Shown piece by piece: positions 1-7,985 of a stretch of 64,000 nucleotides of DNA (positions are counted from its first letter, which is position 1; every line of letters begins with the position of its first letter). Source of the DNA: UBA11403 sp963784615 (GTDB taxonomy: Bacteria > Pseudomonadota > Gammaproteobacteria > Legionellales > Legionellaceae). The stretch covers positions 1,178,001 to 1,242,000 of the forward strand of contig CAWASG010000001.1 of the NCBI GenBank assembly GCA_963784615.1, written 5' to 3'. The position numbers and the translations under genes are program-made. The notes beneath the pieces were generated by a model. That model was not told where the DNA came from. It searched no databases and saw only the letters and a program-made list of their open reading frames with translations.

Positions 1-780
1 AATAATGGCTTGTCGGCCGGTCTTATCATCGGTTTCAATATCAACTCGAGCGCGCATCACTACACGTCCGCGACCTGTTCGATAGCCCTGAATAATGCCC
101 GCACGGCCGTTGATGAGAGCCGCTGTTGGAAAATCAGGCCCGGGTACAATCGTCATCAAATCATCAATCGTGACCTCTGCATCTGCCACGATAGCAAGGC
201 AGGCATCAATGATTTCACAAAGATTATGAGGCGGGATATTGGTTGCCATGCCGACCGCAATACCGGATGATCCATTAACCAACAAATTCGGGATCCGTGA
301 AGGCATAACAACCGGTGCAAATTCGGTTTCATCATAGTTGGGGCTAAAATCAACCGTTTCTTTGTCCAAATCAGCAAGCAAAGAATGTGCAAATTTAGCC
401 ATCCGGACTTCGGTATACCGCATGGCCGCTGGCGCGTCACCATCCACGGATCCGAAGTTACCCTGACCATCCACAAGCATATAGCGCATAGAAAAAGGCT
501 GGGCCATCCGAACAATCGTGTCATAAACGGCAGTATCACCATGAGGATGGTATTTACCGATAACATCCCCCACTACCCTAGCGGACTTTTTATAAGCTTT
601 GTTCCAATCATTCCCCAACTCACTCATCGCAAATAACACGCGGCGGTGAACAGGCTTCAACCCATCACGAACATCAGGTAAAGCACGGCCAACGATAACG
701 CTCATCGCATAATCTAGATACGATTGCTTAAGCTCATCTTCAATATTAACAGGGGTAACTTCTTTGGCGGTATTAACCAT
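1..780 (-). CDS. gyrA: DNA gyrase subunit A, N-terminal part (runs off the window)
   Basis: The minus strand is open from an ATG at 780 to the window edge, giving about 260 residues that I recognise as GyrA, the breakage-reunion subunit that introduces negative supercoils with GyrB. The quinolone-resistance region reads YHPHGDTAVYD with Thr at E. coli position 83 and Asp at 87. The catalytic tyrosine falls at residue 122 in AAMRYTE, exactly as in E. coli. The last visible residues, DDKTGRQAII, match the middle of the breakage-reunion domain. A Thr at position 83 is, from memory, also the normal residue in relatives such as Legionella, so it is not by itself evidence of resistance. The 3' part lies outside the window. 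Confidence 0.97.
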   Translation of the reverse strand, partial: MVNTAKEVTPVNIEDELKQSYLDYAMSVIVGRALPDVRDGLKPVHRRVLFAMSELGNDWNKAYKKSARVVGDVIGKYHPHGDTAVYDTIVRMAQPFSMRYMLVDGQGNFGSVDGDAPAAMRYTEVRMAKFAHSLLADLDKETVDFSPNYDETEFAPVVMPSRIPNLLVNGSSGIAVGMATNIPPHNLCEIIDACLAIVADAEVTIDDLMTIVPGPDFPTAALINGRAGIIQGYRTGRGRVVMRARVDIETDDKTGRQAII

Positions 781-887
781 AATAAAAGGACGTCCTTATA
801 TAGCTATGATTGGAATATAGATAGGATAACAGCATACCATACTTGGTTCATCAAACCAATCTGTTGCAACACGACATGAAGGTGGGG

Positions 888-936
888 ATGTGCCGTAGCC
901 TTGATGCAGCGGAGCGAAACCAAGGCGTCATCATCC
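888..936. repeat. partial copy of the GTAGCCTTG palindromic repeat
   Basis: The stretch reads gatgtgccgtagccttg, then gcagcggagcgaaaccaaggc. It is one half plus loop of the palindrome that is more complete around 10571-10850. It lies between the divergent ends of gyrA and the next ATPase gene. No protein is visible in it. Confidence 0.55.
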
Positions 937-994
937 AACCCACGCTCGCGCGCAAACCAGGAGGAATATCGCCGAGCGTCCATATCAACGATAT

Positions 995-2125
995 CTAAAC
1001 AATAAAATTTAGATAATTGGCTTGGTTGATCACAGAAAAATGACTATCAGGATATCCTGTACGCCATGCGGTGGGTTCTTTAACTTTTGCAGCTGCATTC
1101 CATTTTATTTCATATGCATGTAACTCACCTTGATGATCTTCTACCCAATCAATTTCCTGTTGAGAATATGTACGCCAAAAATAATTCGTTGAAAAAATAT
1201 TATCATAGGCCTGCTTTTTAATACGCTCCATAATAATGTAATTTTCCCAAATCTCCCCCGTATCATTTCTTAATGCCAATGGATTAAACTGATTTATAAT
1301 CGCGTTTCTAACACCTAAATCGTAAAAATAATACCGCGATTGCTTCGCAATTTCATTGCGTAAATTACGACTAAAACCAGACACGCTAATCAAAACAAAA
1401 CATTTTTCTAATAATTCAATATACCGCTCAACTGTCGCCTTATTCAGGCCAACTTGACAACCAATTTCACTTAATGATACTTCTTTCCCAATTTGAAAAG
1501 CGAGTAACTGCAGTATTTGCGTCATTTTTTTAGATTTTTTAATTCCATCCAGCGCTAAAATGTCTTTATATAAATAATCAGAAACCAACTCTTTTAAATA
1601 ACGCTGATTATTTTGTATCGAATGATTCAGTACAACCTCTGGATAGGCTCCATAAATGAGCCGACTCTCTAAATTTGACCGCGTTTGTGCAAGCGTTTCG
1701 GTTGCGCCTATCTCCATCTGTGATAACGGGAACATACGCAGCGTAGTGCTCCTCCCCGTTAAAGGCTCCCCCAATTTATTGGCAAGATCAAATGCAGAAG
1801 AGCCGGTGACGATCACACTAAGTCCAGGACAATGATCTACAATTAACTTTAAATTTAAACCAATATGAGGAACCGCCTGCGCTTCATCGATGACTAATAA
1901 CTTATGTTCTCCTATAAATCCTTTTAATTTTTCAATCGATTGACTCGACAGGTAATATTGAACATCCACATCTTCGCCACTCACTAATAAAAAATTATTC
2001 TCAGTATCCAAAAACTTGTTTAATAAAGTCGTTTTTCCTGTACGCCGCGGACCGTAAATAATCACGACCTTGTTGGGTCGGATGACCTCACGCAAGGTGA
2101 CAAGTAAATGCTGATGAATATACAT
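995..2125 (-). CDS. AAA ATPase with C-terminal DUF4143 domain (copy 1)
   Basis: A 376-residue protein with the order typical of the AAA_14/DUF4143 family: a P-loop ATPase, a winged-helix segment, and a C-terminal PD-(D/E)XK nuclease-like domain. Walker A is GPRRTGKTT near residues 25-33, Walker B is LLVIDEAQ near residue 100, and sensor 1 is VIVTGSS. The nuclease-like signature is EIDWVED followed by YEIKW near residues 325-345. The cellular role of this family is not settled; proposals include mobile-element maintenance and toxin-like activity. It is a single gene with its own promoter region carrying direct repeats. It is one of six family members in this window, and they differ strongly from one another, so they are not recent copies. 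Confidence 0.9.
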   Translation of the reverse strand: MYIHQHLLVTLREVIRPNKVVIIYGPRRTGKTTLLNKFLDTENNFLLVSGEDVDVQYYLSSQSIEKLKGFIGEHKLLVIDEAQAVPHIGLNLKLIVDHCPGLSVIVTGSSAFDLANKLGEPLTGRSTTLRMFPLSQMEIGATETLAQTRSNLESRLIYGAYPEVVLNHSIQNNQRYLKELVSDYLYKDILALDGIKKSKKMTQILQLLAFQIGKEVSLSEIGCQVGLNKATVERYIELLEKCFVLISVSGFSRNLRNEIAKQSRYYFYDLGVRNAIINQFNPLALRNDTGEIWENYIIMERIKKQAYDNIFSTNYFWRTYSQQEIDWVEDHQGELHAYEIKWNAAAKVKEPTAWRTGYPDSHFSVINQANYLNFIV

Positions 2126-2131
2126 GTAATC

Positions 2132-2176
2132 GCCAAATTTAGTTGAATTTAGATATTATGATAGCCAAATTTAGTT
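2132..2176. promoter_or_regulatory. direct repeat upstream of ATPase copy 1
   Basis: The 13-mer gccaaatttagtt occurs at 2132-2144 and again at 2164-2176, a period of 32 bp or about three helical turns. The first copy lies 6 bp upstream of the ATPase start at 2125. The position suggests an operator for the ATPase gene; binding by its own product is an inference. Confidence 0.5.
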
Positions 2177-2313
2177 AATTTTTCAATAAATACAACCCAT
2201 TTTTTTAGTAAATTAAACAATATCATCTTATTGAGGCCAGCTCATCAATCGCCAGTGATAGGGGTTGATCAAGAGTGATGTTGATCCGCTGAGCTTATCA
2301 AGCCAGAAATCGT

Positions 2314-2529
2314 TTATAACTCAACAGAAACTATCTCATCCACTTGACCAAGAAAATCTTCACAATGCTTACGTATCATTGACTGGTACTGCCTTAAGTA
2401 GTCATTCTCGTCATCATTAAGGACCATCTGTTTTATCTCACTATCCAAAGCGACTATTAAATTTTTGATTATGAAACGAAGCCGTTTGGCAAGCAACGAC
2501 CGGGGCAGGTTCTGATCAAAAACAATCAA
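2314..2529 (-). CDS. small hypothetical protein
   Basis: A 71-residue open frame rich in charged residues, predicted mostly alpha-helical, without signal peptide or membrane segment. I do not recognise a family. The amino-acid composition looks coding (balanced acidic and basic residues, few cysteines), but the start is close to a sequence resembling one end of the transposable element at 11273-11456 (ttagatatgtttgccctg at 2531-2548). The frame could therefore be the tail of a gene truncated by that element. No operon partner is evident. Confidence 0.4.
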   Translation of the reverse strand: MIVFDQNLPRSLLAKRLRFIIKNLIVALDSEIKQMVLNDDENDYLRQYQSMIRKHCEDFLGQVDEIVSVEL

Positions 2530-2556
2530 TTTAGATATGTTTGCCCTGACACAACA

Positions 2557-2586
2557 TTGCCTTCACATGCAATATTTATATATACT
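2557..2586 (+). promoter_or_regulatory. sigma70-like promoter for the pspC-like gene and manC
   Basis: TTGCCT at 2557-2562 and TATACT at 2581-2586 are separated by 18 bp. They precede a good ribosome site (agatagagg) and the ATG at 2616. No other promoter is obvious before manC, which starts 35 bp after the first gene, so the two genes are probably co-transcribed. Confidence 0.45.
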
Positions 2587-2615
2587 GTCTCATCTAATCA
2601 GATAGAGGTAATTTT

Positions 2616-2846
2616 ATGAGTCATCAACCTTATCGTAAGCTATACCGATCCAGAAAAGAACGCATGATTGCCGGCGTTTGCGGAGGACTAGCGAAACATT
2701 TCTCAGTTGATCCAACGATGGTTCGTTTAATTGCTGTGTTACTGGTATTACTCGGCGGACTTTCTTTTCTAGTGTATTTAATCCTTTGGATTATTATGCC
2801 ATTGGAGCCCATAAAACCGCGTTCTCGAACAATTGATGTGAATTAA
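2616..2846 (+). CDS. PspC-domain small membrane protein
   Basis: A 76-residue protein with the PspC domain signature: a basic N-terminus (KLYRSRKERMIAGVCGGLA) followed by VDPTMVRLIAV and one hydrophobic segment, about residues 31-62, ending in LILWIIMPLE. PspC proteins sit in the inner membrane and take part in envelope-stress signalling in E. coli, but stand-alone short members like this one are common and mostly unstudied. No pspA, pspB or pspF lies nearby, so the phage-shock function is not supported by context. It precedes manC by 35 bp and is probably in the same transcript. Confidence 0.85.
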   Translation: MSHQPYRKLYRSRKERMIAGVCGGLAKHFSVDPTMVRLIAVLLVLLGGLSFLVYLILWIIMPLEPIKPRSRTIDVN

Positions 2847-2881
2847 CGGATCCTCCGATCAATCTACAAGGAAAAACAACG

Positions 2882-4339
2882 GTGAATTTGATCCCAACAA
2901 TTCTATGCGGTGGTGCAGGCTCAAGGTTATGGCCGGTCTCGCGCGAATCACACCCCAAGCCATTTATACGCCTAGCTGATGGGGAGAGCCTGTTACAAAA
3001 AGCTTTTTTACGTGGTTCACGTTTGCCTGGGGTCAAAGAAATCCTCACTGTTACCAACAACGAACTGCTGTTTAAAACAAAAGAAGCGTTCACTGAAGTC
3101 AACAGCACCAATGTATCCACCTCGTTTATTCTTGAGCCATTCGGTCGCAACACAGCGGCCGCAATTACCGCTGCAGCACTTCAAGTGGCAAAGACACACG
3201 GAGAGGATGCCATTCTATTGGTACTGGCCGCTGATCACCTGATTACCGATCAAGATGCTTTTCAACATGCCGTTCTCAATGCGATAAACCTAGCGCGTGA
3301 AGGGAAGCTCGTCACGTTTGGCATGCAAGCCATCACGCCCGAAACAGGCTACGGTTATATTGAAGCAGAAGGCAACACAGTCCTACGCTTCGTTGAAAAA
3401 CCATCACTAGAAAATGCACAAGCCTATATAGAATCCGGCCGTTATCTCTGGAACTCCGGTATGTTCTGCTTCACGGCGGGATCGCTACTGCAACAATTGA
3501 ACCAACATTGCCCCGATATTCTGGCAGCCACGAGCGCTTGCATCGACAACTCAAAACTATTAATAGGCAATGGCTTATCACAACTTGAGTTAGACCCAAC
3601 CCGTTTTAAAAACGTCCCCAGCAAATCCATTGACTACGCGCTCATGGAAAAATCAAACCAGGTCGCTGTAGTGCCATGCAACATTGGCTGGAGTGACATT
3701 GGCTCCTGGAGCGCGCTAGGCGAGCTCATCAAACCGGATGACAACGGTAACCGCATCGAAGGTGAAGTCCTTCTTCACGACGTTCGCAACTGCCACATTC
3801 AGTGCCACGATAGAATCGTGGGAGCTGTAGGCGTTGAAGATCTCATTATTATTGACACCCCAGACGCACTGTTAGTAGCCGACAAAAATCGATCCCAAGA
3901 TGTAAAGCACATCTATACACAACTCAAAACCCAAAATCATGAAGTCCACAAGCTCCATCGTACCGTATTTCGACCATGGGGCACCTACACTATCCTGGAA
4001 GAAGGCAACGGCTTCAAGATCAAACGCATCGTAGTCAATCCTGGCGCCAGCCTGAGCCTGCAAATGCATCAACATCGCAGCGAACATTGGGTGGTTGTTA
4101 ATGGCTCAGCGAAAGTGACCAATGGCGAGCAAGTGCTAACTATTAATACCAATGAATCCACCTATATACCCGCTGGCCATAAACACCGGTTAGAAAACGT
4201 AACAGCGTTACCTGTCGTCATCATTGAAGTACAGAGCGGTGATTATGTAGGGGAAGACGATATCATTCGTTTTGAAGATATTTATGGGCGTGCAAAGGAT
4301 AATTCAGTCTGTGATCTTGGCTCGCTGGTGACGTCATAA
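2882..4339 (+). CDS. manC: mannose-1-phosphate guanylyltransferase / mannose-6-phosphate isomerase
   Basis: A 485-residue bifunctional type II PMI/GMP enzyme that makes GDP-mannose. The N-terminal nucleotidyltransferase domain begins LCGGAGSRLWPVSRESHPKP, and FVEKPS and the sugar-binding region NSGMF follow in order. The C-terminal cupin (PMI) domain contains VNPGASLSLQMHQHRSEHW near residues 380-400. The start is a GTG at 2882 with aagga about 10 bp upstream, and the length is normal for the family. No phosphomannomutase and no GDP-mannose-specific transferase are evident in the window. Broken copies of parts of this gene lie at 6008-6116 and 11517-11582. Confidence 0.95.
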   Translation: MNLIPTILCGGAGSRLWPVSRESHPKPFIRLADGESLLQKAFLRGSRLPGVKEILTVTNNELLFKTKEAFTEVNSTNVSTSFILEPFGRNTAAAITAAALQVAKTHGEDAILLVLAADHLITDQDAFQHAVLNAINLAREGKLVTFGMQAITPETGYGYIEAEGNTVLRFVEKPSLENAQAYIESGRYLWNSGMFCFTAGSLLQQLNQHCPDILAATSACIDNSKLLIGNGLSQLELDPTRFKNVPSKSIDYALMEKSNQVAVVPCNIGWSDIGSWSALGELIKPDDNGNRIEGEVLLHDVRNCHIQCHDRIVGAVGVEDLIIIDTPDALLVADKNRSQDVKHIYTQLKTQNHEVHKLHRTVFRPWGTYTILEEGNGFKIKRIVVNPGASLSLQMHQHRSEHWVVVNGSAKVTNGEQVLTINTNESTYIPAGHKHRLENVTALPVVIIEVQSGDYVGEDDIIRFEDIYGRAKDNSVCDLGSLVTS

Positions 4340-4346
4340 TTGAATA

Positions 4347-4545
4347 CTAGTACTCCATCCATTTAGTTTTGACCGGTTGGATCAATGTTATTAAACCGGA
4401 ATCCGAGCCACGACCGTTAGGGAGTGGAGCAGTTTCGGAGCCGGCTGAATTGCTCCACTCCCTAACGGTCGTGGCTCGGATTCCGGTTAAAATATCAACA
4501 ATTTGAATATTGCAACCTGTCAAAACTAAATGGATGGAGTACTAG
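4347..4545. repeat. palindromic MITE-like element, family B copy 1
   Basis: About 199 bp, bounded by the inverted repeat ctagtactccatccattta and its complement at 4526-4545. The inner arms gagccacgaccgttagggag and its complement would fold into a long hairpin. Other copies lie at 56790-57043 and 59028-59193. It carries no open frame of note. It starts 8 bp after the manC stop codon, and the next element abuts its right end. Confidence 0.85.
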
Positions 4546-4686
4546 GGGCTGTCGACAATTCGCTAGCTTGAGGCGTAACCCCTTGATTTTCGAGCACCGT
4601 AGCGCAGCATACATGGGAGTATGTGAGCAACGGAGCACAGGAAATCAAGGGGTTACGCCCAAGATAGTAGAATTGTCGACAGCCCC
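4545..4686. repeat. 142-bp palindromic element with TA flanks
   Basis: The ends are ggggctgtcgacaattc and gaattgtcgacagcccc, a perfect 17-bp terminal inverted repeat, and the element is flanked by TA on both sides. The inner arms ggcgtaaccccttgatttt and gaaatcaaggggttacgcc are also inverted. TA flanks fit a MITE mobilised by an IS630/Tc1-mariner type transposase (inference). It sits at the last bases of the family B element, so it inserted at that element's end. Confidence 0.8.
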
Positions 4687-4707
4687 TAAAGAGACCCGGG
4701 CCCTCAG

Positions 4708-5877
4708 TTACGCATCAAACATTTTTTTAGGATTAAAATCTCGCCACCCCACCACATTACAAACAGCTCTTACTTGTGTTTGATCGCCGGCGTAAACCAA
4801 ATAAGACTGCGTGTCTGATGAATCCAAATGACGCCAATAGGTCACTCCTGAAAAATAATCTGCATTTATCGTTTGACCAGCCTTTATTTCTATTGGCGTT
4901 AACTGATCACCGTTTTCAATGATCACGTCCATTTCATGACCTTGGCTATCTCTCCAAAAATAAAGGTTGGACAGAAGACCATGATTGAAACGATGTTTTA
5001 TCAACTCGCTAACAGCCCATGTTTCAAATAACTGACCTCGAATGGGATGAATTTTAAGCTGCTCTGCTTTTTGAATACTAAGCAAAGCACAAACCAAACC
5101 TGTATCGTAAAAATAGAGTTTAGGGCTCTTGATTAAACGTTTATTAAAATTTCGATGGTGCGGAGGGAGAAGATGAAGAATATAACTCGCCTCCAAAATT
5201 GAAATCCATGATTTAGCCGTATTATGTGTAATTCCACAATCAGAAGCTAAGCTGGAGAGATTCAACAGTTGCCCTGTACGCGCAGCACACATTTGCAAAA
5301 AGCTATGAAAGGTTCGCAAATCATGAACATTAAGAAGTTGACGTACATCACGCTGAAGATAGGTTAAAATATAATCACTATACCAACTGCTAGCAGGAAT
5401 ATTTCGATCATATACCGGTGGATACATCCCCTTTAATAAAAGATCTTCAATACTCGATGGCGCACAATTGGCAGCCTGAAGCTCACCCAACGTAAATGGA
5501 AGCAGTTGAATAAACCCTACCCGCCCAGCCAAAGATTGAGAGATTTTAGCGAATAAGCCAAATTGTTGTGAACCTGTTAAAACAAACAACCCCTGTTTAT
5601 TTTGAGCGTCCACCCGCGTTTGTATATAAGAAAATAAATCCGGACAATGTTGAACTTCATCAAAAATGGCCCCATCAGGAAATTGAGATAAAAACGAGCG
5701 AGGATCACTTGATGCAAATTGCCTATGATCCAAATCCTCTAATGAGACATAAGGCTTGTTTGGAAACAAAAACTTAACCAACGTTGATTTTCCTGCCTGA
5801 CGCGGCCCTGTGACCGCAATTACGGGGTATTGTTTAATTTTTTGCTCAATGATAACCGCTGCTTCACGTATGATCAT
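4708..5877 (-). CDS. AAA ATPase with C-terminal DUF4143 domain (copy 2)
   Basis: A 389-residue member of the AAA_14/DUF4143 family. Walker A is GPRQAGKST at residues 24-32, Walker B is GAIFDEVQHCP, and sensor 1 is FVLTGSQ. A helix-turn-helix-like stretch (SLASDCGITHNTAKSWI) lies in the middle, with the nuclease-like pair EMDVIIENGD and PIEIKAG near the C-terminus. The frame is intact. It is convergent with manC, the two palindromic elements lying between. A fragment of this gene, itself split by another element, lies at 11222-11486. The physiological role is unknown. Confidence 0.9.
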   Translation of the reverse strand: MIIREAAVIIEQKIKQYPVIAVTGPRQAGKSTLVKFLFPNKPYVSLEDLDHRQFASSDPRSFLSQFPDGAIFDEVQHCPDLFSYIQTRVDAQNKQGLFVLTGSQQFGLFAKISQSLAGRVGFIQLLPFTLGELQAANCAPSSIEDLLLKGMYPPVYDRNIPASSWYSDYILTYLQRDVRQLLNVHDLRTFHSFLQMCAARTGQLLNLSSLASDCGITHNTAKSWISILEASYILHLLPPHHRNFNKRLIKSPKLYFYDTGLVCALLSIQKAEQLKIHPIRGQLFETWAVSELIKHRFNHGLLSNLYFWRDSQGHEMDVIIENGDQLTPIEIKAGQTINADYFSGVTYWRHLDSSDTQSYLVYAGDQTQVRAVCNVVGWRDFNPKKMFDA

Positions 5878-6007
5878 ACTGATATCCCCCTATAACTTGT
5901 GCATCTCTATAAACTGCGCGCTCGCTATTTTATAGATGATGAGCGGTCAGTTACTTATTATCAATGATTCTTTTGCAAAATGTCAATGGAATTTACAATT
6001 TACACAG

Positions 6008-6116
6008 GTAACAGCGTTACCTGTCATCATCATTGAAGTACAGAGCGGTGATTATGAAGGGGAAGACGATATCATTCGTTTTGAAGATATTTATGGGTGA
6101 GCAAAGGAAAATTCAG
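6008..6116 (+). pseudogene. duplicated 3' end of manC
   Basis: This matches manC 4199-4307 almost base for base (gtaacagcgttacctgtc and onward, through gaagatatttatggg), with a few substitutions. One change makes a TGA just after FEDIYG. No start or upstream manC sequence is attached. It lies directly before a broken copy of the 8042 ATPase gene. Confidence 0.9.
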
Positions 6117-6143
6117 ATTATGAACCTGTCTCATAGAACCTTA

Positions 6144-6340
6144 CAGCAAAAAATAACTATATATTTTAACGCATCCTTGGCCAAGTTAAATTAAAAACAA
6201 CGCTTGATAAAAGCGTTGATTATGCATTAATTTTGCTGCTGTTATATTTGGTGGAACAGCTGTACAGATTAATCGGATAAACTCATTATCGACGTTAATA
6301 TGAGTTATTTAAACCTAAAAAACAGTATTAGTAAAATCCT
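6144..6340 (+). pseudogene. internally deleted copy of the ATPase gene at 8042
   Basis: Bases 6144-6175 resemble the promoter region of the downstream ATPase gene (about 7967-8000: aaaataactgcatattttaac). From about 6177 the sequence jumps to the last 33 codons of that gene (compare 9298-9400) and its 3' flank. The roughly 1.3 kb between is missing. The tail would read LKTTLDKSVDYALILLLLY and end at a TAA. The 30-bp hairpin downstream of the intact gene is absent here. Confidence 0.88.
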
Positions 6341-6733
6341 ATTAGTCTAGGTTCTATCTATATGATTGGTTACATTTAGCATATAATCTTATATTAGTAG
6401 GATTATATGTTGGTTGCGTCCTACATTTCGCACCTGTGTAGAAGAAATTCGGATCTGGGATGAATCTGGAACGTATAGAGTTATAATATTTGTGATCGCC
6501 CCAGTACCTTCGGTAAAAACAGCCACAATGAACTTGCAGGTCGCGTCGTTGCGAGGCACGAAGCAATCCAGGGCTCAGAGCTCCGTACTCTGGATTGCTT
6601 CGTGCCTCGCAACGACGTATGATACAACATTGCACATATTGTGAGGTTCATTTAGAGATGCTCATTAAAAATGATGACTCACTTCATTAATTGATGCTGC
6701 TTATTTGGATTAATTATTTGGATATCAAAAATC
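6341..6733. other. gene-free stretch
   Basis: Nothing coding was recognised here apart from the perfect palindrome at 6544-6617. A small inverted repeat ataatc/gattat lies near 6380-6408. Two direct copies of tatttggat lie just before the next gene, at 6699-6724. The open frames on both strands are translations of the palindrome. Confidence 0.5.
6544..6617. repeat. perfect 28-bp-arm palindrome (REP-like)
   Basis: The arms begin cgtcgttgcgaggcacgaag and are perfectly complementary over 28 bp around an 18-base loop. This type of sequence (ttgcgaggcacgaagcaatcc) is widespread between genes in many intracellular bacteria. It probably forms a stable hairpin in RNA. Confidence 0.85.
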
Positions 6734-7060
6734 ATGAGTCGAAGCCGTAGAAAAACGCCTATTGTTGGTTATACGACGTGTAGCAGTGAACGCCAAGATA
6801 AAAAAATTTGGCATCAACGTTGGCGTGCACGTGAGCGTACCGCTTTAAATGGCACGAATCTTGATAACTTTGATGCGTATCTTCCTATGTTAGAAAATCA
6901 AGTTAGCTCCATATGGGATATGGGAAAAGATGGAAAACAATATTGGCCTATACATAAACAAACTATTATTGCAGAGCTAACTGCTCAGCGAAAAGGACAC
7001 ACAATACAAGAACGCGCATCAATAAAACTTCGACAACTACACAAATCAATGAGCAAGTAA
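6734..7060 (+). CDS. conserved-looking hypothetical protein
   Basis: A 108-residue soluble, basic protein beginning MSRSRRKTPIVGYTTCSS, with a Trp- and Arg-rich segment (IWHQRWRARERTAL) near residues 31-44. The opening motif is familiar from small uncharacterised proteins in other bacteria, but I cannot name a function. No signal peptide or membrane segment is visible. It stands alone, with a toxin-antitoxin pair about 160 bp downstream on the same strand. Confidence 0.7.
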   Translation: MSRSRRKTPIVGYTTCSSERQDKKIWHQRWRARERTALNGTNLDNFDAYLPMLENQVSSIWDMGKDGKQYWPIHKQTIIAELTAQRKGHTIQERASIKLRQLHKSMSK

Positions 7061-7164
7061 TCATTAGCCCAGACTATGTCAAATGCATACTTGCCCCCTT
7101 TTCAACTCCATATATAAAACTAGCAATGCAGTATTAAAACAGTGCAAAGTGGATTTTCTTGTTT

Positions 7165-7199
7165 AATTGTGCTACGCTTATAAAAAGTGTGACACAATT
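7165..7199. promoter_or_regulatory. inverted repeat in the toxin-antitoxin promoter
   Basis: The arms aattgtg (7165-7171) and cacaatt (7193-7199) flank a TATAAA-like box. The repeat ends 19 bp before the antitoxin start, the usual place for an autoregulatory operator of a type II system. Confidence 0.5.
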
Positions 7200-7218
7200 A
7201 GACTTTTGGAGAAAGATC

Positions 7219-7440
7219 GTGAAAACATTAAGTATTAGGGAAATGCGAAATTGTGATATAGAGGCTTTGTTAAGTACGACAAAAGAGGTGGTGCTTACAA
7301 AAAATGGCCATCAAATAGCACGTATTTTTCCTATACAAAAAAAATTGAGCAGACCAACGCATAAAGAGTTGCATGCTTTGACAAAAGAATTGGTTACTCC
7401 ATCAGAAAAAATAATTCGGAAAATGCGTGATGAGCGTTAG
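7219..7440 (+). CDS. antitoxin, Phd/YefM-like, of a PIN-domain toxin pair
   Basis: The likely start is GTG at 7219, preceded by ggagaaag (7208-7215), giving 73 residues. A longer frame from 7159 would swallow the operator-like repeat. The sequence MKTLSIREMRN, then VVLTKNGHQIARIFPI, fits the Phd/YefM DNA-binding fold, in which the N-terminal domain binds the operator and the C-terminal tail (here basic and helical) wraps the toxin. The next gene overlaps its 3' end, as in most type II pairs. It should neutralise the PIN toxin and repress its own promoter. Assigned from motif and context. Confidence 0.85.
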   Translation: MKTLSIREMRNCDIEALLSTTKEVVLTKNGHQIARIFPIQKKLSRPTHKELHALTKELVTPSEKIIRKMRDER

Positions 7441-7864
7441 CGCATATTTGGATACCTCAGCTTTAGCAAAGTGGTATCTTGCAGAATTTAACACGGATGT
7501 TGTGACGGCATATATTATTTCACTTGATCAAGCGATTATCAGCAGTTTAACGATAACTGAAATGCGGTGTTTATTGTCTAGACACAGACGGATGCATCAT
7601 TTTTCAGAGAAAATAGAGCAGCAGTTTTATACTGCTTTTTTAAACGATATTCAATGCGGGCATCTAACGGTCGAGCCTTTTTTGGATCATCATTTTATTA
7701 TGGCTGCGCAGATAATAACCGATTTACCCAAAATCGCATTAAAAACGCTTGATGCTTTACATCTCAGTATTGTTCAGCAAAATAATATTCCCTGTCTTGC
7801 CACCGCCGATGAGGTGATGGAAAAGGCCGCTATAAAATTGGGAATACCAGTGAAAAGATTTTAA
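7430..7864 (+). CDS. PIN-domain toxin (VapC-like ribonuclease)
   Basis: A 144-residue protein from the ATG at 7430 (GTG at 7427 also possible), overlapping the antitoxin stop. The four acidic residues of the PIN nuclease site are in place: Asp8 (AYLDTSALAKWY), Glu44 (ITEMRCLL), Asp108 (KTLDALHL) and Asp127 (CLATADEVM). VapC-family toxins are Mg-dependent RNases that cut tRNA or rRNA. The active-site residues are complete, so this copy looks functional. The pair lies among duplicated and broken genes, consistent with a mobile or stabilising role. Confidence 0.9.
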   Translation: MSVSAYLDTSALAKWYLAEFNTDVVTAYIISLDQAIISSLTITEMRCLLSRHRRMHHFSEKIEQQFYTAFLNDIQCGHLTVEPFLDHHFIMAAQIITDLPKIALKTLDALHLSIVQQNNIPCLATADEVMEKAAIKLGIPVKRF

Positions 7865-7985
7865 AAAAAGCGATATGAACGGGCGCAGGGACAAAGCATC
7901 TAAACTGAGTGTTTTTTAGTCGAAATTCGGCAGACACCTGTGAAGAGCACACTCAATTCAGAGCTTAGTACAAAAAAATAACTGC

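Noticed and set aside
361..560. Thr at GyrA position 83 considered as a quinolone-resistance mutation
   Set aside because: From memory Thr occurs here in related wild-type bacteria; nothing in the window shows it is acquired.
156..566. 136-codon minus-strand frame within the first 0.8 kb
   Set aside because: It is out of frame with gyrA, whose conserved sequence fills 1-780 on the same strand.
6354..6635. Frames on both strands around 6.4-6.6 kb (e.g. CEARSNPEYGALSPGLLRAS)
   Set aside because: They are translations of the perfect palindrome at 6544-6617; this kind of peptide appears wherever that repeat is found.
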